Positions 45,791-56,302 of a stretch of 64,000 nucleotides of DNA are shown piece by piece. The position numbers and the translations under genes were made by a program. This stretch comes from Theristus sp. LFF4_11 (taxonomy: Eukaryota; Nematoda; Chromadorea; Monhysterida; Xyalidae): assembly GCA_030248135.1 (NCBI GenBank), contig JASANC010001250.1, positions 1-64,000 on the forward strand, read 5' to 3'. Position 1 is the first letter of the stretch. Every line of letters starts with the position of its first letter. The notes below the pieces were generated by a model, which searched no databases, was not told where the DNA came from, and was given only the letters and a program-made list of their open reading frames with translations.

Positions 45791-45827
45791 AGTTTGTCGT
45801 TTTTGTTTTGATTATCGGTCGTATTGT

Positions 45828-45833
45828 TTTATT
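45828..45833 (-). terminator. Polyadenylation signal AATAAA for SMIM15
   Basis: The minus strand reads CACAATAAAACAATACG, 158 bp after the SMIM15 stop and only about 40 bp before the F-box/UBC start codon. It leaves almost no room for a separate 5' untranslated region unless the transcripts overlap. Confidence 0.5.
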
Positions 45834-45990
45834 GTGGCAAAAGGTTCGATTGTTTGTTTGTTTTGTTTCCGATTGATTTTGCGCCAACACGTTCCAAACA
45901 CTGAACTTTCTTTCTCTCAAATTATCCAAACGTTTTTCTACACTGTCTTGATTCGGAATTAATGAGAACGAGTCGAAACGAAACCAACAA

Positions 45991-48883
45991 TCACTCCTGT
46001 TTGCGATGTCGAGTTTTCTGCACGTTCGCCTGCAGTTTCGCCTTGCGTTTCTTGTCCTGAAAATAAAGGAGAACGAATTTTTCAAAACGTAACCCGCAAT
46101 TGAATTCACGTTTTTCAGCAGGGTTGTATTATGATTTTGATAGTTTGTTTTACTATTCGTCAACTGTCATTTCGTCAAAATCGCCTATGTGACTGGGACT
46201 CGGATCAATGTCAACTTTGAATTCCCGCGTCACGCACCCGTGTCCCCACCCCCGTCTTCGGTACTGTACAGCATAGTTGTTCTAGGGGGGGGCTGGGGGG
46301 GGGCCGCCCCCCCCCAAAAATTTTTTCGAATCTATCTCTATCCATAGTTGTTCTAGGGGGGGGGGCTGGGGGGCAGGCCCCCCCAAAAAAATTTCGAATC
46401 TATCTCTATCAAACAGGTTTTTTCGGTCCAGCTATTATCTATCTGAAAAATTTTCTCAGCCAGCTATCTATCTGAAAATTTTTGTCTTCGAAGACATAAA
46501 ATAAGTCAATTTTTCACCAAAATTGACTACTTTTGCCCATAATTCTTTAAAATTTCGCTAATTTTAGGTAAAATACGCGTTTATACTTGATTTTTAGTGT
46601 ATTTTTAGCATTATTTTGCTGTTTTTATAGCTTTTTAGCGTTTTAGCTATCTATCTATCAAATTTAAAAATTTTGAGCGGCCCCCCAAAGTCACATGGCC
46701 CCCCCCCCCCAAAAATTTCCAGCTATCTATCTATCTAGAAAATTTGCTCCAGCTATCTATATCGCCCCGCCCGCCCCCCCCCCAACCCAACCCCTCGGCT
46801 CTGGAACAACTATGTCTCTATCAGACAGGTTTTTTCGGCTCAGCTATTATCTATCTAAAAAAATTTCTCAGCCAGCTATCCACTGTATCTGAAAATTTTT
46901 GTCTTCGAAGAGATAAAATAAGTCAATTTTTGACCAAAATTGACCATTTTTGCTCGTAATTCTTGAAAATTTCGCTAATTTTAGGTAAAATACGCGTTTA
47001 TACTTGATTTTTAGTGTATTTTTAGCATTATTTTGCTGTTTTTATAGCTTTTTAGCGTTTTAGCTATCTATCTATCAAATTTCAAAATTTTGACCGCCTC
47101 CCCCCAAAGTCACATGGCCATAGTTGTTCTAGGGGGGGGGCCTGGGGGGGGGGGGCGGCCCCCCCAAAAATTTTTCGAATCTATCTCTATCAGACAGGTT
47201 TTTTCGGCTCAGCTATTATCTATCTAAAAAAATTTCTCAGCCAGCTATCTATCTGAAAATTTTTGTTTTCGAACACATGAAATGAGTCAATTTTTGACCA
47301 AAATTGACCATTTTTGCTCGTAATTCTTGAAAATTTCGCTAATTTTAGGTAAAATACGCGTTTATACTTGATTTTTAGTGTATTTTTAGTATTATTTTGC
47401 TGTTTTTATAGCTTTTTAGCGTTTTAGCTATCTATCTATCAAATTTCAAAATTTTGACCGGCCCCCCCCAAAGTCACATGGCCCCCCCGCGGCCCCCCCC
47501 AAAATTTTCCAGCTATCTATCTATCTAGAAAATTTGCTCCAGCTATCTATATCGCCCCGCCCGCCCCCCCCCCCAACCCAACCCCTCGGCTCTGGAACAA
47601 CTATGTCTCTATCAGACAGGTTTTTTCGGCTCAGCTATTATCTATCTAAAAAAATTTCTCAGCCAGCTATCCACTGTATCTGAAAATTTTTGTCTTCGAA
47701 GAGATAAAATAAGTCAATTTTTGACCAAAATTAACCATTTTTGCTCGTAATTCTTGAAAATTTCGCTAATTTTAGGTAAAATACGCGTTTATACTTGATT
47801 TTTAGTGTATTTTTAGCATTATTTTGCTGTTTTTATAGCTTTTTAGCGTTTTAGCTATCTATCTATCAAATTTCAAAATTTTGACCGCCTCCCCCCAAAG
47901 TCACATGGCCATAGTTGTTCTAGGGGGGGGCCTGGGGGGGGGGGGCGGCCCCCCCAAAAAATTTTCGAATCTATCTCTATCAGACAGGTTTTTTCGGCTC
48001 AGCTATTATCTATCTAAAAAAATTTCTCAGCCAGCTATCTATCTGAAAATTTTTGTTTTCGAACACATGAAATGAGTCAATTTTTGACCAAAATTGACCA
48101 TTTTTGCTCGTAATTCTTGAAAATTTCGCTAATTTTAGGTAAAATACGCGTTTATACTTGATTTTTAGTGTATTTTTAGTATTATTTTGCTGTTTTTATA
48201 GCTTTTTAGCGTTTTAGCTATCTATCTATCAAATTTCAAAATTTTGACCGGCCCCCCCCCCCCAAAGTCACATGGCCCCCCCCGCGGCCCCCCCCCAAAA
48301 TTTTCCAGCTATCTATCTATCTGGAAAATTTGCTACAGCTATCTATATCGCCCCCCCCAACCCCTCGGCTCTGGAACAACTATGCACATGGCCCCCCCGC
48401 GGCCCCCCCAAAATTTTCCAGCTATCTATCTATCTAGAAAATTTGCTCCAGCTATCTATATCGGCCCCCCAACCCCTCGGCTCTGGAACAACTATGCTGA
48501 ACGGTACGTGTCTTTTTGTTCAACAAAATTGAAAAAAAAACTGGGGCTTAGAGGCTGTCCCCCTCACGTGGCGAGGGTATTGGTTCCACGGGATGGTGAG
48601 CCGTCCGTTCCCCAATCCCACCGGAGTTTGGTACCTTCGGGTTTCCGGAATCGGTGGGGGGCGTGCTTCAAATATTTAAAAAAAAAAAAAAAAAAACCAT
48701 GGAACAACAAAAAAAACAAACCTTCTCCTCCTTTTCGAGCGCTTTCGACAGTTTCCACGAGAGAAACGCGCTGATCGCGAAAAACGGCGACAAAACAAGC
48801 AACACGTAAAAGATGAATTCGGTCGGATTTTGCGCGGCGTATGTCAAAATAGAGCCAAACTGCTCCAACATGTATTCTTTCAT
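45991..48883 (-). CDS. SMIM15: Small integral membrane protein 15 (SMIM15) homologue
   Basis: Two exons, 48883-48722 and 46056-45991, join in phase 0 to give 75 residues; human SMIM15 has 74. The first exon reads YMLEQFGSILTYAAQNP, then a membrane segment (FIFYVLLVLSPFFAISAFL) and SWKLSKALEKEEK. The second is a basic tail (DKKRKAKLQANVQKTRHRKQ). The vertebrate protein has the same plan: a short amphipathic start, an AA-x-(D/N)-P turn, one membrane pass, SWKL, and a K-rich tail. Its function is unknown. The single intron is 2.7 kb and is almost entirely repeats. An in-frame ATG was chosen at 48883; codons upstream of it are Lys/Ser-rich and probably untranslated. Confidence 0.9.
46262..48500. 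repeat. Nested and tandemly duplicated elements with inverted ends and G/C-tracts
   Basis: Left ends CATAGTTGTTCTAGGGGGG occur near 46273, 46341, 47118 and 47910. Inverted right ends (CCTCGGCTCTGGAACAACTA) occur near 46796, 47588, 48367 and 48478. Elements appear inserted into each other at TCTATCTCTATC. Two successive blocks are nearly identical with a 792-bp offset, so part of the nest was duplicated in tandem. Interior sequence (TAAAATACGCGTTTATACTT) is A/T-rich. It fills the SMIM15 intron. Confidence 0.85.
48535..48700 (+). mobile_element. Probable retroposed element with poly(A) tail
   Basis: A GC-rich body (CCCCCTCACGTGGCGAGGGT, CGGAGTTTGGTACCTTCGGG) ends in AAATATTT and a run of about 20 A. 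The body is unlike its A/T-rich surroundings. The tail suggests SINE or 3'-truncated LINE insertion, on the strand opposite SMIM15, next to its first exon. No pol III boxes were recognised. Confidence 0.5.
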
Positions 48884-49335
48884 GTCGCAGCACGCAGCTT
48901 CGCTTGTTTTCTTTTTCTTGTTGCGCGACGACGACGACAAGTACCAGTTTTAAAAAGTTGAAACGTTTTTATAAAAGTAAGTTGTGTTTGAATAACAAGA
49001 AATTTTACTCCAGGTTTCACAACTTAGACCTGAGGAAATTCCGGTTGAATGGGGTCTGTTTGTCCTGTTTAGGGTTCGAAAAAAGTGAAAATCCCAATTT
49101 TTTATTTAAAAATACAAATTTTTGATTTGTATACATTCTTAAAAGTGATTTTTTTTATTTCTGATCGGAGGTTGCTTGCAATGAGTCGTTGTAGGTTCCT
49201 AATCCTAAACCTAATCCTAATCCTAAGCCAAGCCTTTTTGATAAGGTGAAAATGATCAATTTAGTTTTTGCATTTTTTTCTTTCCTGTGTTAAAGGGCAG
49301 GGGCCACCGCGACTGCACATGCACCTGTTTTAATA
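48884..49335. other. Upstream region of SMIM15; no other gene seen
   Basis: It contains a degenerate TTAGGN-type run near 49198-49233 (see findings) that recurs near 51615. Confidence 0.45.
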
Positions 49336-49337
49336 AT

Positions 49338-50856
49338 GACTAGCAGTTGACCCGTGCCTACGGCCCGGGTAAGATATGTTTGCGATTTTGTTAACAGCAA
49401 GGTGCACCCGCGGATTTATCGACATTTATTTGATTCGGTTTTCCTGGAACTGGAAACGTGTTGATTTTTCAACCAAAGCTTTCATGCGTTTAAATTTCTT
49501 GATACCGTTTATGTTTTGGAGCAAGTATTCTGTTTTTATTTTTATCTCGAGAACCCGCTCAATTGTTGAAAGGGCTTTTCAAACGTTTCGAATGTTTGTT
49601 TTTAAGCTTTTCGATTTGGTGTCAGTCAAGTAGTGTCAGTCAATGTCAAAAATGATTCTTTTATAGCTTTCGCTGATTTTGCAATCGTTGAGAAATTTTT
49701 TTCTAAACAAATTAAATTTGCTGCTCCCGTTTTATCTCGGTTAGTTAAGTTGAACTCTGTTAAAGGCAAGTCGTTCCCGTTAGATTTTTTCTGGTTGACT
49801 GAAATTGTTCAAACGTGACTTGATTGTTTGACAATTTCATTTTTCAAAGTCCCGAAGTTTGACCCAGAGGCCCGTTTATTTTACAGAACTGGCCGGAATC
49901 GATACCCGTTTATTTGCGCAATCCCATTTGTGTTTTTATAGTAAGCCCGCTTTTGCACAAAAATGTTTTTAAACATGATTTCAGTTTCTGCTGTTTCAAG
50001 ATTGCAAATTTGTGTTCACAATTTTGCTTTTTGAAAGTCACAGATTTTTAGTTAAAATCTTGTAAAAACTGCTGTTTTTTTAGTGCTTTCCCAATCGGTC
50101 TTCATGAACTGTTTCATTTTGCTTTGATCGAATGTTCCGCATCAACGTAAGCCGTGTATACAGAACTGGCCGGAATCGATACCCGTTTATTTGCGCAATG
50201 CACAAAAATGTTTTTTAAACAACATGATTTCAGTTTCTGCTGTTTCAAGATTGCAAATTTGTGTTCAATTTTGCTTTTTGAAAGTCACAGATTTTTAGTT
50301 AAAATCTTGTAAAAACTGCTGTTTGTTTAGTGCTCTCACAATCGATCTTCATGAACTGTTTCATTTTGCTTTGATCGAATGTTCCACATCAACGTAAGCC
50401 GTGTATTTGGTTCAGAAAAAAGGGATTCAATTATTATTCACAGGAAAAACACTTTTGTGTGTAAAAATTCGAAAGTCAATTTTGTTTCTGTTGGTTTTTC
50501 AAAGTCGTAAATTCATTTTATTGGGAGACCCGTTTTCCAGTTCTTACTATCGATCATAATCGGACGTGCCGTCCATTTTATGAGATATTGACTTTTTTGG
50601 AGCAATTCGTTCCCGCACATTATAATCTCATTTTTTACATCACCACCAACCAACCTGACCATTGCGACGGAACGTTGATGACAGAACTGAATGAATCATG
50701 ATGACTCGTTGTTGAAAAAACCGAAAGAGAGAAATTGATTCGCACAGAAAAATTGCTAAAAAGTGATAACAACATTTTGATTTCGTTACCTTAAATAGCA
50801 AAAAGTTGGACGGACAGACAGACAGACAGACAGACAAAGTATTATTTTAGTATTAC
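49338..50856. repeat. Dispersed repeat with conserved head and (GACA)n tail, copy 1
   Basis: The head reads TAGCAGTTGACCCGTGCCTA then CGGCCCGGGTAAG. The tail is GACAGACAGACAGACAGACA then AAGTATTATTTTAGTATTA. Inside, a block with GGAATCGATACCCGTTTATT recurs two or three times. No long reading frame is kept. A non-autonomous element is likely; its class is uncertain. Confidence 0.75.
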
Positions 50857-52544
50857 TAGCAGTTGACCCGTGCCTACGGCCCGGGTAAGAAATGTTTGCG
50901 ATTTTGTTAACAGCAAGGTGCGCACCCGCGGATTTATCGACATTTGTTTGCTTCTGTTTTCCTGAAACGGGAAACGTGGTGATTTTTTAACCAAGGCTTT
51001 CAAGCGTTCAAATTCGTTGATACCATTTATTGTTTGGGCCAAGCGTTCTGCTTTTGTTTTTATCTCGAGAACCCGCTCAATTTTTAAAAGTGCTTTTCAA
51101 ACGTTTCAAATGTTTGTTTTCAAGCTTTTCGATTCGGTGTCAATTCTATGTCAAAAAATGATTCTTGTATAACTCTGTTTCGCTGATTTTGCAATCGCTA
51201 AGAAATTTTTTTTCTAAACTAATTGAATTTGCTGCTCACGTTTGTTCTCGGTTAGTTAAGTTAAACTCGGTTAAAGGGAAGTCGTTCCCGTTAGATTTTT
51301 TCAGAACTGGCCGGAATCGATACCCGTTTATTTGCACAGTCCCATCCCATTTGTGTTTTTCATAGTAAGCCCGCTTTTTGCACAAAAATGTTTTTAAACA
51401 ATATGATTCCAGTTTCTGCTGTTTCAAAATTGCAAATTTGTTTTCACAATTTTACTTTTTGAAAGTCAGAATTTTAGTTAAAATCTTGTAAAAACTACTG
51501 TTTGCTTAGTTTTTTTCAGATTTTTTTCTGGTTGACTGAAATGATTTGTATACATTCTTAAAAGTGGTTTTCTTGATTTCTGATCAGAGGTTGCTTGCAA
51601 TGAGTCGTTGTGGGTATCTAATCCTAAACCTAATCCTAAGCCAAGCCTATTTGATAAGGTGAAAATAATCAATTTAGTTTTTGCATTTTTTCTTGCCTGT
51701 GTTAGGGCAGGGGCCACCGCTACTGCACATGCACCTCTTTTAATAATGATGCATCATGGACTGGAAATTGTTCAAACGTGACTTGATTGTTTGACAATTT
51801 CATTTTTCAAAATCGCTAAGTTTGACCAAAAGAGGCCCGTTTATTTTTTATTTTACAGAACTGGCCGGAATCGATACCCGTTTATTTGCACAATCTCATT
51901 TGTGTTTTTTATAGAAAGCCCGCTTTTGCACAAAAATGTTTTTTTTAAACAATACGATTTCAGTTTCTGCTGTTTCAAAATTGCAGATTTGTGTACACCA
52001 CAATTTTGCTTTTTGAAAGTCACATAATCTGAGTTAAAATCTTGTAAAAACTGCTGTTTGTTTAGTTCTCTCTCAATCTATCTTCATGGATCTGTTTCAT
52101 TTTGCTTTGATCGAATGTTCCGCATCAATGTTACCCGTGTATTTGATTCGGAAAAAAACATGGGATTCAATTATTGTTCACAGGAAAGCCACTTTTGTGC
52201 GAAAAAAAAATCAAAAGCCGAATTCGTTTCTGTTGGTTTTACAAAGTCGCAAATTCTTTTTATTCGGAGACGCGTTTTTCCAATTCTTGGTATCGATCAT
52301 AATCGGATGTGCCGTCCATTCTGTGAGATAATGGCTTCGTTAGAGCAATTCGTTCCCGCACATTATAATCTCATCTTTTTACATCACCACCAACCAATCT
52401 GACCATTACGACGGAACGTTGATGACAGAACAAAGAATCATGATGACTCGTTGTTGAAAACCAAAACAGAGCAAATGATTCGCATAGAAAAATTGTTAGT
52501 GATAGCAACATTTTGATTTCGCTACCTTAAATAGCAAAAAGTTG

Positions 52545-52575
<31 letters not shown>

Positions 52576-52603
52576 AAAGTATTATTTTAGTATTATAGAT
52601 GCA
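50857..52603. repeat. Dispersed repeat with conserved head and (GACA)n tail, copy 2 in tandem
   Basis: Same head and tail as copy 1, starting directly where copy 1 stops. It carries extra material: 51541-51745 repeats about 200 bp that lies just outside copy 1 (49125-49335), so the arrangement arose by duplication or nested insertion. Confidence 0.75.
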
Positions 52604-52769
52604 TTACGCAAATGATTTAATTTTTTTTAATTGTAGTCGACTGGATATTTTGTAGTATTAGCTGATTGGTTGCGTGAACATCCGGTTCCAAAAAAGAATT
52701 TTTTCTTTTTTCTGGATATTGTGATTTCAGTGCGTTTATTTTGCGTGGGCAAAGTGATTTTTAATGGAA

Positions 52770-53015
52770 AACAGTAGCGAAAGCGGGACCTCGGGTGAGG
52801 GGGGTGTTTGCCTAATTTTAGAGGGGGGTGTCAGGTGCCTTCTAGGTGAGGGGGGGGCAGTAGCGAAAGCGGGACCTTGGGTGAGGGGGGGGGGTGTTTG
52901 CCAAATTTTAGAGGGGAGGGTGTCAGGTGCCTGCTCGGTGAGGGGGGGTGCACGGGCAGCAAATTTTCCAGAGGGGGGTGCACTGGCAGAAAATTTCGTG
53001 AGGGGGGGGGTGCAC
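52770..53015. repeat. G-rich tandem repeat, period about 86 bp then shorter units
   Basis: AGTAGCGAAAGCGGGACCTC recurs about 86 bp later, each followed by GGTGAGGGGGG and AGAGGGGGGTGTCAGGTGCC. Degenerate units with GGGGGGTGCAC follow to about 53015. Four or more G6-G9 runs lie close together, so G-quadruplexes are possible. Confidence 0.7.
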
Positions 53016-56000
53016 AGGATCGCACGGGTAATACCAAATTTTTGCCTCAGAAAAACACAGAAATTCTTGAAAAATACAGAATATTTTGTGCAAACAAGCT
53101 GCTTGTTTGTCAGAAACAACAAAATCTATGCAACAAAACTGATGTTCAGGCAACCAATCAGCTAATACTACAAAGGTACAAAATATCCAGGGCGACTATA
53201 CGTATTCTCGGTGCAATCAAAAATATCTACAAATGCAGTTTTTGATTCATTAATGTTTCACGCGTTTTTCATCGAAGTTTCTAGATTGGTTCACAAAATA
53301 GCTTCACTGCTTTATTTATTCTTCTCCGTCATCGACAGCAACGCTCAGTCACCCAATCTATCCTCTCCGGCAGGAGTAACTCATATTGGCATGCGCACGC
53401 AAACCTGTAGTCGCTTTTTGTGCGACACGTCTCAAATGAAAATATCAACGTTAGTTTATGTCATACTTTATGGTGTCGAGATAGCGAACGAGAAAGAAGT
53501 GTTCTGAAGGTTTTTTATGCAGTAATCGCGGTTGTTTCGAGCGGATAAATGTAAACCAATGCCAAAATCCCGGCACACTGACTGTAGCAACCGTATCAAT
53601 TAGTAACCCTCATGTACCCTATTTAAATTTAAAAAGAAGTTTAATTTTAATTAGGCCTGCAAACTTACCACTATCCCCTACGAATCGTTCTACCTTTAGA
53701 TGCATTTAATGGTTCGGGATCTCGTATCAAGCAAAATCGTGTCAGAACCATAAATATCGCAGATTACTGTACTCATTGATGTGTTTAAAGATCTTTCATG
53801 TATTTGGTTAAGTTTGCATTTATGATAATAATGAATGATAATATAATTTGCAGCAGATTTGCAATCGATGGGATTATATCAGGAATTGCCTGACGCAAAA
53901 CCAACATTATTTTGTGTGTTTGTGCATGTGCGTCTGTTTGTTCTTGCTTGTTGTTGTGTTTAAATCAAATGTCTGTGCATGCACACTCTATGTAATCTGT
54001 GCAAAAACGTTGTTGCAGATATCTCCTATACGACTATGGGCATATATCCTTATGAAATAGGTTGACTATTACTTTACATGCTGAACTTTATACCACGTTA
54101 AAACATTTGTCGTTATCATTATATTGCATGGGGCAGCCATTAGTAGCAAGTGTAAACACACACCGAACTGCGGTTTTTTACTCTCTAGATAAATCTCTAA
54201 TTTCAAAAGAGTGGTGGTTATCGGTCGGTTTTGAGTCCTTTTATCATCGTTGAAATTTGCTGGGACATCCACGCTTCTGAAAAAAATCCGTTTTCTTTGC
54301 GAAGTCTGTTCATTTTTATAACTTTCAAGATTTTGAATTTTTTTCTCGTTTCCATGATTTAACATCGTCATAAACGTGATCATGCGTGCAGTTTTTCTGT
54401 TGCATGACGAAATAAACTTGTTTCGCTCTCGCGTCTCTGTCTTGTTTTAAATTTATTTTCGTTATCCGTGTGTTACTAATTTTTGCTGTTCAATTTACTT
54501 TGTTGGGTTTATTAGTTGTCGAAGTTCCGTCCTGCAAATCCCATGCTAATGCGCAGCAACTTCCGTGAGTGATTTATGCGTTTTTTAATTGTTTTAAAGC
54601 AAGAACGTGCATGTTTTGACGCATCTGCTGTTTTTTTTGCACAAAACTGTAAGTTTGGTGTCTCTTTATTGTTGGTGTTTGCTTAAAACCGCAAAAGTTT
54701 TGATGAAAAGTCCAATATACACATTTTATGTTTATTTTTATTTATATCTCAACACTTTCCGTAAAGTCTTGCATATAAGGTTCCTCCCACTTATGAGACC
54801 CCCCACCCAAAAGTGGGCGGAGTGTCACACGGCGGGAAACCAAAAAATTCAAAATTTTGACTTGGTCGACTTGGTCTATTTATAAGGCCCGGACTTCCTA
54901 ATCTTTGCTTTATGAGACCTCCTCCCACTTATAAGGTTGTCACTCAAAATTCCACTTTTTTTAGAAATTTTTGATTTTGAAATTTATATAAGGAAACCTT
55001 ATATGCAAGACTTAAAGGTTATTATTGCCGAATAATACGCTAATTTGAAAATATTCAAAAAGTGAATTGCAAGGCTGCAGAGTGATAAAACATAGGAAAC
55101 AGACAGTTAAAATGAGATAACCGGAGACTGTTTTTGGTTTTAGGGTTTTGGGTTATGGTGCTTTGAGGTATAGGCTCTAAAACCTCGACAATCGAAGTAA
55201 ATCGTTAAAAAAGAATCAATCCAAACCATGTTATTATTTGAAACTCTGTCAGATTGTTTGCATCACCATGCTGAATCTAACGCGTTTTCTGAAATCTAAT
55301 TGGAGCATGAATTTTCCGCAACTTCACCCATCCAGACCGCAGACTCGAGTTTGCAGTTTTGACGGCTCTCTTGTTAGTGCGTTCTTTTGTCATGATTTTG
55401 TCGTTTACTTTATATGTCGTCGTCGTTGTTGTGACTTTCACAGAAAATGTGTTGATTCCTTCGTCATTTCCAGTGGTAAATTTTGCACTCTCGATGCCTG
55501 TTTTTAATTTTTATTGCATTTCAACAACAAACACTATGCGGGAAAGGGGACCCCCGTATATTTGTGCAATCTATTGAATTGCACGCGTATTCGATCTACG
55601 TAAAATATCGTGTTGTGCACACCAGGAACGTTGAAAGGAAAATCATATAGAAATGCTGAATGTGCAAACGAAAAAAATGACATAAAAATCTCTCTTCCAA
55701 ACGGCTGCAGAGAGTTCGATTCTTTGTATTTGTCAAAAAATGTGCGTTTTTACATGTGAATTAGTCTGATTTTTCATAAAAATAATTTCGAAGTTATCAT
55801 ACGTCTTCCTGCGTCACAGATATTGAGTTGTTTTGTTGTTGTTGAAAAATTCTGTTTACTGTCCTACGGATGCCAAACGCTCTCGGAATCAGAGTTTTAC
55901 AAAAAAAAGTATCACAATATGATTCCTGGACACTGACAAAAATTTCGTAACTCTATTATTGATACTTAAAAAATAAATCAACAAATCAGTCAGCAGATTC

Positions 56001-56302
56001 GTAGAGAATGATACAAGGCAGCTGAAGTTATACGCCCGCACGCGGAGGTGTTTAGCTACTACTGTATGCAGTCTATCTTAACGCGCAATGTTGGAGCTCA
56101 ACAATCCCGTTGAAATTTTTGTGTATTTTTTCTAAGGGTCACGCATGAGCACAGCGACTGAAGGATTTGAAGAGAAAGACCCCCGGCCCCACTCAACAAC
56201 ACAACAAAAATTTTTCACAATTTCTTGCAGGACCAAAAAGCGGATAAACCAAAAAAACGGCAAAAATTCGGATACAAAAAAGCGCAACATTTCGGTACTA
56301 TT
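53016..56302. other. No gene recognised; upstream region of the GM2A-like gene
   Basis: Open frames here (for example 53211-53507) lack domains or splice support. It contains the second MITE copy (54757-55019). Confidence 0.45.
54757..55019. mobile_element. MITE-like element, copy 2 of the 4304-4565 family
   Basis: It has the same interior and inverted ends as the 4.3 kb copy (CCGTAAAGTCTTGCATATAA at the left, TTATATGCAAGACTTAAAGG at the right). The outermost bases have diverged. Confidence 0.8.

Noticed and set aside
46695..48774. Proline-rich frames on the plus strand
   Set aside because: They arise from C-tracts and repeated element interiors and have no conserved domain.
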